NCBI GenBank assembly: GCA_017503015.1
Contig: JAFVTX010000049.1
Coordinates: 1-64,000, forward strand
Direction of reading: 5' to 3'
DNA: 64,000 nucleotides
Source of the DNA: Fibrobacter sp.
GTDB taxonomy: Bacteria; Fibrobacterota; Fibrobacteria; Fibrobacterales; Fibrobacteraceae
A program made the translations under genes and the position numbers. Shown piece by piece: positions 9,313-17,333 of this stretch. Each line of letters starts with the position of its first letter. Position 1 is the stretch's first letter. The notes below the pieces were generated by a model. The model did not search any database. It saw only the letters and a program-made list of their open reading frames with translations, and was not told the DNA's origin.

Positions 9313-9342
9313 TTGGTTTATCGGGCTTTTTGAATGTATATT
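9313..9342 (+). promoter_or_regulatory. candidate sigma70 promoter for small RNA
   Basis: TTGGTT (9313-9318) and TATATT (9337-9342) are 18 bases apart. They sit just ahead of the structured RNA candidate at 9351-9436, placing its first base about nine bases after the -10 box. Confidence 0.5.
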
Positions 9343-9350
9343 ATATACAT

Positions 9351-9436
9351 AGCCTTTCCGGTGGATTCTAATTCGGCCTCCCATGGAGCGCCGCCCGTCT
9401 CCAAGAGAGACATACCCACCCGAAAGGCTTTTTTTT
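9351..9436 (+). ncRNA. candidate small structured RNA with terminal helix and U-tract
   Basis: The segment starts AGCCTTTCCGGTGG and ends CCCACCCGAAAGGCT followed by at least eight T residues, so its ends pair into a long closing helix. Inside are two hairpins: GGCCTCC/GGAGCGCC with a CAT loop (one bulge) and GTCTC/GAGAC with a CAAGA loop. This gives a three-way-junction RNA of about 80 nt with its own terminator, in a gap that contains no gene on the plus strand. The SRP RNA core motif is not present and I do not recognise 6S, tmRNA or a known riboswitch. Function is unknown. Confidence 0.55.
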
Positions 9437-9453
9437 GTACCCGGAGCGATGAC

Positions 9454-10482
9454 TCAGCTGAAACGACCGGCCAGTTGCTTGCGACGGCGACCCCGTTCGG
9501 ACACCACCGCTTCAATCAAGAACAGCAGGGCCGCAATCCCGAGGAAAATCTGGTAGCGGTCCTGATAATTCTCAAAGCGGTCGCTTGCCTGGTCCTTCTT
9601 TTCGAGGGTGGCGATTTCGGTCAGCACCTTCTGCAGCTGGAACTCGCCAGGGCTCGCGTAAAAGTACAACCCGCCGGTAGCGCTTGCAATTTCTTGAAGA
9701 GTCCCGTCTTCTAGGCGGGTGGTCACGATGTTCCCTTGCATGTCCTTTTTGTAGGCCACTTCTCCGTTCTTAGTCTTGACAGGGATTGGCACACCTTCCC
9801 GGGAGCCGATACCCACCGTGTAGATGCGGATGCCCATCTCGGCGGCTTCCTTGGCGGCATTGACGGCGGCGTCTTCAAGCTCTTCGCCGTCGCTCATGAG
9901 GACCATTACCGAATACTTGCCCGCCCCGCCGGAGTTGCGGAACAAATCCATCCCCTTGCGGATGGCCTTTTCCAGGTTCGTTCCCGGCATGAGCCAGCCC
10001 GGCTCCAGTTCCCGGAGCATCATCTGCACGGTTCCGTAGTCCAGTGTCAGAGGCACCATCACCTGGGCCTCGCCGCTAAAGGCCACCAGACCCACGCGGT
10101 CACCGGTGAGAGATTCCAGGAACGAGGCAATCTCGTGACGGCTACGCACCAGACGGTTGGGCTTGATGTCTTCGGCCAGCATGGAAAGGGAAATGTCCTG
10201 CAGCAGCACCAAGTCCAGACCGCGACGCTCCACGTGTTCCAGCTTATGGCCCCACTGGGGCCTTGCAAGGGCAACGAACAAAAAAGCGATTGCCAAAAGG
10301 AGGATCAGAACCTTGGCGAGCCTCCGCCAGGGAGACACGCTGGTCGAAAGCTTGGGCAGCATGGAAAGGGACACGAACCGCTCCGCCAGTTTTTTACGGC
10401 GGTAAAAGGCATAATAGAACAAAAGGGCAAAAAATGGCAGGGTGAAAAGTCCCCACAAAAAGCTCGGTTCCGCAAATCGCAT
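9454..10482 (-). CDS. von Willebrand factor A protein, BatA/BatB type
   Basis: The 342-residue membrane protein has two N-terminal membrane segments, a vWA domain (about residues 75-260) with the metal-site motif DISLS and the SDGEE segment, and a final membrane helix. This is the Bat (aerotolerance) architecture found with MoxR ATPases, although no moxR lies in the window. I place the start at 10482 (MRFAEPSFLW), because Bat proteins typically begin this way and a GGAG lies just upstream; an in-frame ATG at 10530 would add 16 residues. A second Bat gene lies at 11793-12896, separated by an opposite-strand gene. Confidence 0.88.
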   Translation of the reverse strand: MRFAEPSFLWGLFTLPFFALLFYYAFYRRKKLAERFVSLSMLPKLSTSVSPWRRLAKVLILLLAIAFLFVALARPQWGHKLEHVERRGLDLVLLQDISLSMLAEDIKPNRLVRSRHEIASFLESLTGDRVGLVAFSGEAQVMVPLTLDYGTVQMMLRELEPGWLMPGTNLEKAIRKGMDLFRNSGGAGKYSVMVLMSDGEELEDAAVNAAKEAAEMGIRIYTVGIGSREGVPIPVKTKNGEVAYKKDMQGNIVTTRLEDGTLQEIASATGGLYFYASPGEFQLQKVLTEIATLEKKDQASDRFENYQDRYQIFLGIAALLFLIEAVVSERGRRRKQLAGRFS

Positions 10483-10672
10483 GGACAGACTCCAGAAAAA
10501 AACGGCGCGGGGCAGGGCCCGCATACCCATGAATATACAAAAAACGGGCTTTTTCGCCCCATTTTTTCAAAAAAATGACCCCAAAAACGGGAAAAATCAC
10601 ATTTATTTGCGGGCGATGACTTTTTTGTTAAAAAAAAGATATATTTTACTTATTGGATTATAGGGTAACTCT

Positions 10673-11791
10673 ATGGAAATCAATCCCTTTGTAGTCGAAA
10701 TCGATCTCATAAGCATCGCCATTCTCCTGATGGTGCGTTATGGCATCACGGAGCGGGCCTCCCGCCTCAGGGAAGTTCATGTTTTCCGATACCTGGTGGA
10801 CCTGTCCATCGCTTTCTGCGTCCTAAATTCTACAGGACAGTTCATTCCCTCCACTTACATCCCCGTCATCAAGATTATCAACGGCCTCAAGATCGTCACC
10901 TGCATCTGCATGGGTTGCTCCTGGTTCCTGACCGTATTCTTTATTACGTCCACAAGCACCTACCACCTTCGCAAAATGTTCATCCCCATATTGTTGCCAA
11001 GCCTTGTGGTAAGTGTCATGGCCATCATAGATGTCTTGAGCAACCTGACAGAACCGCCTCTCGACATGAGACCCCATGTGTGGATTTTGCTGAACATCCT
11101 GACCATCGTCTATATCGTTTCTGCCGCCGTCCTGTGCCTGACCAAGGCCCGCAAGTGCACCAACAGGATTCGCCGTCGTAGCCTTTACCTGCTTTCGGGA
11201 GCCATGGCTTTCCCCCTGCTTCTGCTGGTGGTACAGGCCAAATTCTACGATATGCCCATCACGTCGCCCTCGTTTGTCATCGTCACTCTATTTATTCACC
11301 TGACCTCGTTGCGCAGGAGAATTACCGTCGATGAAATTACCAAGCTCAACAATGACAACAAACTTGCAGACTACCTGGAAGCCATTACCCAGAAACAGAA
11401 CCCTGCCAAGAGACTGTTTTTTGTGAAAATCGACATTGACAAGTTCAAGGCCATGAAAAAGAAATACGGGGGTGTGGCAGCAGCCATAGCCCTCCAAAAA
11501 ATGGCCTCGTTCCTACGGCAGCAATGCATCAATCGCGGGTCTTTTATCGCCCGTTACAGCACTTCGTCTTTTGCCATTGTTACCGAATGTAACGATTTTT
11601 CCGAGATAGAAACTCTGGCCAACAGGCTGATTGCCACCAGCGCCACTAGCGAGGAACTTGCCCAGGGCCCGTGGCCCATTACTTTCTCCATCTACTGGTC
11701 CGAATTCGGCACGCCCACCACCAAGACGGTTGACGATCTAATCGAAAACTGCACCAGGAACTGCTACAAACCTTCTGTAGACGGGGAATAG
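10673..11791 (+). CDS. membrane protein with degenerate GGDEF domain
   Basis: The 372-residue product has about six N-terminal membrane helices (to residue 210) followed by a region laid out like a diguanylate cyclase domain: DEITKLNNDNKLADYL matches the usual LTGLxNR start and FFVKIDIDKFKAMKKKYG matches the metal-binding segment. Where GGDEF should occur the sequence is ARYSTSSFAIV, so cyclase activity is unlikely; it could be a c-di-GMP or nucleotide sensor. It ends one base before the convergent batA stop and is divergent from batB. Confidence 0.82.
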   Translation: MEINPFVVEIDLISIAILLMVRYGITERASRLREVHVFRYLVDLSIAFCVLNSTGQFIPSTYIPVIKIINGLKIVTCICMGCSWFLTVFFITSTSTYHLRKMFIPILLPSLVVSVMAIIDVLSNLTEPPLDMRPHVWILLNILTIVYIVSAAVLCLTKARKCTNRIRRRSLYLLSGAMAFPLLLLVVQAKFYDMPITSPSFVIVTLFIHLTSLRRRITVDEITKLNNDNKLADYLEAITQKQNPAKRLFFVKIDIDKFKAMKKKYGGVAAAIALQKMASFLRQQCINRGSFIARYSTSSFAIVTECNDFSEIETLANRLIATSATSEELAQGPWPITFSIYWSEFGTPTTKTVDDLIENCTRNCYKPSVDGE

Positions 11792-11792
11792 C

Positions 11793-12896
11793 CTACGGAA
11801 TCCGCACAAAGCGGGTGTTGGCGAGAATCAGCTCCAGCAGAATGAGGAGCGCACCCACCAAAAGCCAGGGGTAGAACTTTTCGGCGTAGCGGGCGTAGGC
11901 CACCGTCTCGATTTCGGATTTTTCCAGCTGGTCTATTTCGGAATAAATTTCTTCTAGCTGTTCCTTGTTTTCGGCCCGGTAGAACTTTCCGCCGGTCTTT
12001 TGCGCCACCGCCTTGAGGGTGGTTTCGTCGATGCCTTCTTCGGGAGTAATATCCCGCTCGCCCCAGGAGATTTCGCCTGTCCAGGGGTTCTGCTGGAAAC
12101 TCAGGATTTTACCCTTACGCTTGCCTACGCCTACGGTATAGACCTTCACCCCGATGGACTGGGCCACCTCGGCCGCACGGACAGGTGAAATGACGCTGGC
12201 GTTGTCCTTGCCATCGGTCAAGAGAACCACCACCTTGGACTTGGCTTCGGACTTTTGCAAGCGGGCAAGAGCGTTCATAAGGCCATCGCCAATGGCGGTG
12301 CGGCTTCCCATGATAGAATCGTGTGCCAGGTCGTCTGTAACGCCCAGAATTTCAAGCAGTGAGCCGTAATCCAGCGTAAGGGGGCACTGGGTAACGGCAC
12401 GGGCGCCAAAGGCTGATAGACCGATACGGTCACTGTGGCGTTTCTGGATGAATTCCGCAATGACCTGCTGGGCATAACCCATGCGGCTATATTTCCAGTA
12501 ATCGCCGGACTTGAGAATCCGTTCGGCGTTCATCACCCCGAGCTTCGCCTGTTCTGTGCGGGTCAACATGTCCAGCGTGCCCATGGAGCCCGACACATCC
12601 AGCACCAGCATAATATCCACGCCGTCGGTATTGGTGTATTCCACCTCGGTGGCATTCTGGGGGCGGGCAAGGGCCACCACAAAGCAGCACAGGGCTGCAA
12701 GGCGGAGCGCCGGCACAATGTGGCGCATGCGCACCCGATGACTAGGCGATGCTTTTTTGGCTATGGCAAGGGCCGGGAACTTGATGGTGCTCTTGCGACG
12801 CTGCTGGCGGTAAACATAGAGCGCCACAAGCACGGGAACAAGCAACAATAGCCAAAAGGCTTCGGGATTCTGAAAATGTAACGAACCGATATCCAT
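11793..12896 (-). CDS. von Willebrand factor A protein, BatA type
   Basis: The 367-residue protein begins MDIGSLHFQNPEAFWLL, has membrane helices near residues 10-30 and 55-75 and at the C-terminus, and a vWA domain with an intact metal site (LVLDVSGSMG) plus LLTDGKDN. Bat proteins of this kind act in the cell envelope with MoxR-type ATPases. The start at 12896 is chosen because CGGAG lies 5 bases upstream; an ATG at 12926 would add ten atypical residues. It shares its order with the BatB-like gene at 9454-10482. Confidence 0.88.
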   Translation of the reverse strand: MDIGSLHFQNPEAFWLLLLVPVLVALYVYRQQRRKSTIKFPALAIAKKASPSHRVRMRHIVPALRLAALCCFVVALARPQNATEVEYTNTDGVDIMLVLDVSGSMGTLDMLTRTEQAKLGVMNAERILKSGDYWKYSRMGYAQQVIAEFIQKRHSDRIGLSAFGARAVTQCPLTLDYGSLLEILGVTDDLAHDSIMGSRTAIGDGLMNALARLQKSEAKSKVVVLLTDGKDNASVISPVRAAEVAQSIGVKVYTVGVGKRKGKILSFQQNPWTGEISWGERDITPEEGIDETTLKAVAQKTGGKFYRAENKEQLEEIYSEIDQLEKSEIETVAYARYAEKFYPWLLVGALLILLELILANTRFVRIP

Positions 12897-13255
12897 CTTG
12901 ACTCCGAAAAATCTTTTCGGACACAATATACAATTTTACGGCTCCTTAGACCCAATCCCCTATTTTTTTTGTATATTGTTATTGTCTTAGCATCAATCCC
13001 GCTGACAGCGTATTCGATTCGGGCGGGCCGTTTAACTCTCTGCTTGACATCGTCCACCCTTTGCAGGTCAAGACAACCGGCAATTCGTGAGACAGCTATC
13101 CCTGTGGGGGTCGGCCCCATGATGATTAACGTAGAGCACCGTCCACATTTGTGGACTTCATCAATCTGTCATAAACAGGTTTGTGAACAGGTGTTCTGCG
13201 TTCATTCGACATATACTCCTGTTTACACTCCTCAACAATCAAACAGGAGCAATCC
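12897..13255. other. 359-base gap with several inverted repeats; no gene seen
   Basis: Between batA and the PDDEXK gene the sequence contains a TATATT box (12972-12977) followed by several potential stems: CCCGC/GCGGG, CTTGAC/GTCAAG, TGGGG/CCCCA and a perfect GTCCACATTTGTGGAC palindrome. The only plus-strand frame (12969-13259) has no family features and unusual composition, so I do not call it. The stretch could be an RNA leader or a small RNA, but no known RNA class is recognised. Confidence 0.4.
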
Positions 13256-14242
13256 ATGAATCGAACACAACACTATTCCTTGCTCAAGGCAATGGAAATT
13301 GACAAGAACAACCTCCTCAAGTACCAGGAACTTTACAAATATGCCTACATCCTTAGCGACGGCATTTTCAAGATTGTTTTCGCCGAGGAAAAGGACCACT
13401 CGCTCCTCATCTCGCTGGTGAACGCGATGCTGGGTCTGCAGGGCGACGATGCCATCAAGGATATCTCACTTGAAATGCAGGAATTTCCAGGCGTCTTTAA
13501 CAAGAAGGACTGCATCCTTGACATCATCGGCACGACCAACGCAGGCGAAAAAGTGCTGGTAGAGGTGCAACAACAGGGGGATGATTTCTTCCGTGACCGC
13601 GTAGAATACTATGTCTCCCGCGTTATCGAAAACCAGGTGCACACCAGCGAAAAATACGAACTGCCCCGCATCTACTTTCTTGGACTTCTCGATTTCGAGA
13701 TGTTCCCGGAAGAGCCCACAGAATATATCCACCACGTCGATGAAATGTGTCACGGTAAAAAATTTTTCCCTAAAGTTCAGAAGATTTTTGTTGAAATCGA
13801 CAAGTTCTTCGAGCTTGAAAAAGCGGGAGTCACCGCAAACGACAATTCCGAGGCGGCGCAGTGGCTCCGTGCCATCAAGGTAATTATTAAGGAAGAACCC
13901 GTTCCCGAAAAGATTATGCAGAACGAGACATTCCGGCACTTGCTCGATTCTGTGAAATTGATTAACTTTGTAGAGGAACTTTTCAATGCCGAGGTAAAGA
14001 ACATGACGGACTTGAAAGCAGAACACGAAATCGGTTTTTCTGAAGGCAGGGTGCAAGGCCGTACCGAAGGGTTCGTCCAGGGCAAGACCGAAGGGTTCGT
14101 CCAGGGCAAGACCGAAGGATTCAGCCAGGGTCGCAAGGAAGAACGTGCTGACTCCATAGCCGTCCTACGCGAAATGGGCCTGTCTGCAGAAAAAGTCGCT
14201 GAATTTCAGGAAAGAATCGAGACGCTGAACAAGAAACAGTAA
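13256..14242 (+). CDS. PDDEXK nuclease family transposase-like protein (Rpn/YhgA type)
   Basis: This 328-residue protein belongs to the PD-(D/E)XK-2 group. The N-terminal half shows DGIFKIVFAEE, LDIIGTTNAGEKVLVEVQQQ and DRVEYYVSR, containing the Asp and the ExQ of the nuclease core. The C-terminus has imperfect eight-residue repeats (TEGFVQGK) typical of these proteins. Relatives promote recA-independent recombination or DNA cleavage. The start has AGGAG seven bases upstream. It has no transposon ends nearby and stands alone before a terminator. Confidence 0.85.
   Translation: MNRTQHYSLLKAMEIDKNNLLKYQELYKYAYILSDGIFKIVFAEEKDHSLLISLVNAMLGLQGDDAIKDISLEMQEFPGVFNKKDCILDIIGTTNAGEKVLVEVQQQGDDFFRDRVEYYVSRVIENQVHTSEKYELPRIYFLGLLDFEMFPEEPTEYIHHVDEMCHGKKFFPKVQKIFVEIDKFFELEKAGVTANDNSEAAQWLRAIKVIIKEEPVPEKIMQNETFRHLLDSVKLINFVEELFNAEVKNMTDLKAEHEIGFSEGRVQGRTEGFVQGKTEGFVQGKTEGFSQGRKEERADSIAVLREMGLSAEKVAEFQERIETLNKKQ
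14063..14134 (+). repeat. 24-base tandem repeat inside the PDDEXK gene
   Basis: Two identical 24-base units (14063-14086 and 14087-14110) and a third diverged unit (14111-14134) encode TEGFVQGK-like octapeptides. Being in frame and a multiple of three, copy number can change without breaking the gene. Confidence 0.85.
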
Positions 14243-14268
14243 GAGTCCGATTCACTTCAATATTTCAA

Positions 14269-14297
14269 AAGCCTATGGATTGTCTCCATGGGCTTTT
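14269..14297 (+). terminator. intrinsic terminator after the PDDEXK gene
   Basis: An 11-bp stem (AAGCCTATGGA with TCCATGGGCTT, one G-T pair) and a TTGTC loop are followed by TT. A's on the left side allow function in the opposite direction for the acyltransferase gene ending at 14305. Confidence 0.7.
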
Positions 14298-14304
14298 CTG
14301 ACTC

Positions 14305-15507
14305 CTACTTCCCAGCCGCTTTCGCCTTGGCACGCTTGCGGCGCCAGGTCTTGAATTCCATGTACAGGGTACTGACGGTATAGATGAAGACCATCAGGAT
14401 CAAGGTATTCAAGGGCTTGTTCAGGTTACACAGTCCCCAGGCGATGGTGATAATCGGCAGGTGGATCAAGTAGGGGTAGAAACTGGCGCGGCCCACCTTG
14501 CGGACCAGCGGAATGCAGAAGAACCTGGCCGCAAATCCCTTGCCACTCAGGAGTGAAAGCAAGAACAGTCCGTAGAGCAAAATCGGGAGGCTGTGATGGA
14601 AGAAATAGTTCACGCCGGGGTTCCATTCGGGCCGAAGCAGGAACAGGCTCCCGTAAATGGCGGCAAGAATCACCGCCTGGGCAATGCCGCTTGCAAACTT
14701 CTTCTTGAGAAAATCGAAACCGCCCTCGCTGTACAGGCGGAAAAGCACCATGCCGAACAGGTATTCAAAAATACGGACCGGAGCGAAGATGTGGAAGAAA
14801 CGGTACTTGGCCTCGTAGCCGCTGAACCACAGGTTGTCGGAAGCTCCGAAGAAAACCGCCCAGAGAATTCCTGGAATAAACAGCGTGCCGAACAGCACCC
14901 AGAGCGTGCGGTAGTTCTGGCGGAAAAGCCAGCGGCTGAACCAGGGAGTGATGGCGTAGCACATAAAAAAGCTAGTCAGTGACCAAGAGGGCTCATTCAG
15001 TTTCATGCCCAGGTCCGGTACAATGGACCAGGTGAGGGAAAGGTGCAAAAACAGGCTTCGCCAGGGGTGGGTCATCTTGGCAAGACCCGCCGAGGCGCAG
15101 TCGCCGATTTCAGAAAGCCCTGGCAAATGAGTGTAGCCGCTGAACTTGAACACCAACACCACGAACATCAAAAGCGTCATGAAAAAATGCAGTCGATAGA
15201 GTTTCGCGATGCGGGCGAACATGAAGGGAATCACGGGGATGCGCCGTTCCGGATCGCTGAACTTGCTTGCAAACAAGAATCCCGCAAACACGTAGAAGAT
15301 GCCCGCCGCAAAGGCAGGAGCGCTGATGATGGGCATGAGCCATTTCCAGTCCTGCATGTAGCCTAAAGCACTGGAACTGCCCAGGTGGAGCATCACGATG
15401 TTCACGCTGGCCAAAAGCCTAAGCCCGTCAATAGCCGGAAAGTAGTTCGGCTTGGAGGCAGTTGGCTTTGCCGCACAATCTGTCGAGTTGTTTTCCATGG
15501 CTGCCAA
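14305..15507 (-). CDS. acyltransferase 3 family membrane protein
   Basis: The 400-residue protein has about ten membrane helices and begins the core with YFPAIDGLRLLASVNIVMLHLG, the characteristic OafA/YrhL-type start with a membrane-embedded His. Such enzymes O-acetylate surface polysaccharides, peptidoglycan or antibiotics. It starts 9 bases after the LysR gene stop, so the two are co-transcribed and the regulator may govern it. The substrate cannot be told from sequence. Confidence 0.9.
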   Translation of the reverse strand: MAAMENNSTDCAAKPTASKPNYFPAIDGLRLLASVNIVMLHLGSSSALGYMQDWKWLMPIISAPAFAAGIFYVFAGFLFASKFSDPERRIPVIPFMFARIAKLYRLHFFMTLLMFVVLVFKFSGYTHLPGLSEIGDCASAGLAKMTHPWRSLFLHLSLTWSIVPDLGMKLNEPSWSLTSFFMCYAITPWFSRWLFRQNYRTLWVLFGTLFIPGILWAVFFGASDNLWFSGYEAKYRFFHIFAPVRIFEYLFGMVLFRLYSEGGFDFLKKKFASGIAQAVILAAIYGSLFLLRPEWNPGVNYFFHHSLPILLYGLFLLSLLSGKGFAARFFCIPLVRKVGRASFYPYLIHLPIITIAWGLCNLNKPLNTLILMVFIYTVSTLYMEFKTWRRKRAKAKAAGK

Positions 15508-15516
15508 AAATAGCTA

Positions 15517-16404
15517 TTACTGCTCTTTCTTGCGGCCGGCGGAACGCTTCAGCTGGTTTACCAGGAACTTGTAGAACCCTTCGATATGGGAATTGTCCTG
15601 CTTGCCGCGGAGGAGCGTCACCACAATATCGCGCTTGAATTCGATATCGGTAATCTTCAGGAGCTTGATTCTGCGGTTGTCCACCTTGCCCCAAGAGAAC
15701 TCGGGCCAGAATCCCACGCCCAGGCCGCCTGCGATGGCGTCTTTTACCATGAGGGCGTTGTCGCTCTCGAAAATCAGGTGGGCCTGGAAGCCTATGCGCT
15801 TACAGTAATCTTCACAGATGGTGTGGAGCTGTTTGGAACCGTACAGGCCGATAAAGTTGGTGTCGCCCAGTTCATGCAGAGAGATACTGTCGCGCTTCTT
15901 GTATTCCGCAGTATTGGGAACGGCAAGGTAGATGTTCTCGGAACAGACAAAAACCTCTTCGTCGGGATTTTCCTGCGGGCGGTAGTTGGCGAAAGTCTGG
16001 ATGGAAATGTCGTACAGGGACGATTCCTCTTTCTGCACCAGATAAAAACGGAGCGCCGGAGCGTCTTTCTTGTACTGGATAACCGCATTGGTCACAAAGG
16101 AAGAAGCCGCCAGGACCTTGAGGCTCACGGTAATGGCCTGCTTGTCGGACTTGGCGCGAAGGCGGGCAGGCAAGGCCTCGATGTCTTCGTAGAGGGGCTT
16201 CACCTTTTTGTAGAAGTAATCACCCGCTTCGGTAAGCTTGATGTTACGGCCGCTGGACTTGAATAGCTTGACACCCAGTTCGTCTTCTAGCTTGTGGATG
16301 GCATGTGTCAGCGCAGGCTGCACAATGCACAGGTTCTTGGCGCTCTGGGTCACGTGTTCGGTACGTGCCACTTCCAGAAAGTACTTGATATGGGTCAGTT
16401 CCAT
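15517..16404 (-). CDS. LysR-family transcriptional regulator
   Basis: The 295-residue protein has an N-terminal winged helix-turn-helix (MELTHIKYFLEVARTEHVTQ; about residues 1-60) and a C-terminal substrate-binding-like effector domain (90-290), the usual LysR layout. LysR proteins often regulate a neighbouring gene; here the downstream acyltransferase is in the same operon, while the divergent lipoprotein at 16610 shares the upstream intergenic region. The effector is unknown. Confidence 0.93.
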   Translation of the reverse strand: MELTHIKYFLEVARTEHVTQSAKNLCIVQPALTHAIHKLEDELGVKLFKSSGRNIKLTEAGDYFYKKVKPLYEDIEALPARLRAKSDKQAITVSLKVLAASSFVTNAVIQYKKDAPALRFYLVQKEESSLYDISIQTFANYRPQENPDEEVFVCSENIYLAVPNTAEYKKRDSISLHELGDTNFIGLYGSKQLHTICEDYCKRIGFQAHLIFESDNALMVKDAIAGGLGVGFWPEFSWGKVDNRRIKLLKITDIEFKRDIVVTLLRGKQDNSHIEGFYKFLVNQLKRSAGRKKEQ

Positions 16405-16609
16405 AAAAACTCCAATTCATCAAAAATTTTTATAACACAAATATAAACAATAAAATCAGGATACAGAAGGGTAAAACAGGGATTTTTGAAAAAATCATCA
16501 AAAAAAGTGATTAAAAATGAAAAAATTATTTATTAGTCAATATCAAAATCTTGTTTTATCTTTGTCACCGAAAACAAAAAAGCCCCAAGGCACCTTCAAA
16601 GGAGTTCTC

Positions 16610-17176
16610 ATGAAATCGGTTCTTAAAACACTTGCCACCACAACCCTCGTCGCATTCACCGCCTTCGCCTTTACCGCCTGCAATGACAACCGGGACTGCG
16701 CCTACAACGAGGCCGGCCACACCCTAGCCTGCCCCGAGAAGACCTACAAGACCGTAACGCTGGGCGGAAAGACCTGGATGGCCGAAAACCTGGACGTGTT
16801 CACTCCGGATTCAAGCGTGTGCTACGCCAACAACCACGACAACTGCAATACGGACGGACGGCTATACACCTTCGCCTCCGCATCGGGTAACGTATGCCCC
16901 ACAGGTTGGGCACTCCCCACCGTAGAAGACTTCAAGGCGGCCTTCGGCACAAGCGAGCCCGTCGCACTCAAAAACGCCAACGGTTTTAACGCCCTCTTCG
17001 CCGGATTCAAGTACTACGACGGAAACTTCGCCGACAAGGGCGTAAGCGCCAGCTTCTGGACAAGCGACAGCTATGACGATTCCAGGGCTTACCTTGTCCG
17101 CATTACCGACTCCGGAATCGCCTACGAACACTTCAACAAGAACATTTTCGCCTCTGTCCGCTGCATCAAGAAATAG
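16610..17176 (+). CDS. lipoprotein with Fibrobacter succinogenes major paralogous domain
   Basis: The 188-residue protein has a lipoprotein signal ending FAFTACND and a domain with KTVTLGGKTWMAENLDV, GRLYTFASA, CPTGWALPTVEDF, ASFWTSDSYDDSRAY and a final SVRCIKK. This is the F. succinogenes major paralogous domain (TIGR02145), abundant in Fibrobacter surface proteins; function is unknown. The start at 16610 is preceded by GGAG at 8 bases; an upstream in-frame ATG (16517) would put about 31 odd residues before the signal peptide and is rejected. Confidence 0.9.
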   Translation: MKSVLKTLATTTLVAFTAFAFTACNDNRDCAYNEAGHTLACPEKTYKTVTLGGKTWMAENLDVFTPDSSVCYANNHDNCNTDGRLYTFASASGNVCPTGWALPTVEDFKAAFGTSEPVALKNANGFNALFAGFKYYDGNFADKGVSASFWTSDSYDDSRAYLVRITDSGIAYEHFNKNIFASVRCIKK

Positions 17177-17210
17177 CTACACCCCTCCGGTGAAGTTAGT
17201 TGTTATTTTT

Positions 17211-17319
17211 CAGGATGACACTTCTTGTGACCTACACCCTAACCATGGCCTTACGGCCTAACCACTAATCACTGACCACTTTTTCCTCAAGCAGATCCTC
17301 GCCTTCGCGAGGATGACAC
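17211..17319. repeat. repeat patch between the lipoprotein and YidE-type genes
   Basis: 17211-17226 repeats GGATGACACTTCTTG as seen near 6593. At 17231-17280 lies a degenerate run of CTAACCACTAATCACTGACC-type units. At 17293-17319 is a REP-like palindrome, arms ATCCTCGC and GCGAGGAT, followed by GACAC. The apparent ATG at 17313 lies within this element. Confidence 0.75.
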
Positions 17320-17333
17320 GCTCCAAAAAAACA

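Noticed and set aside
9351-9436. Assignment of the small RNA as SRP, 6S or tRNA
   Set aside because: The SRP core, the 6S open bubble and the tRNA T-loop are absent; I leave it unassigned.
12969-13259. 96-codon plus-strand frame before the PDDEXK gene
   Set aside because: No family, no ribosome site, and it crosses several inverted repeats; it is treated as a structured gap.
14063-14134. Possible CRISPR array
   Set aside because: The units are adjacent without spacers and lie in frame in a gene; no cas genes are present.
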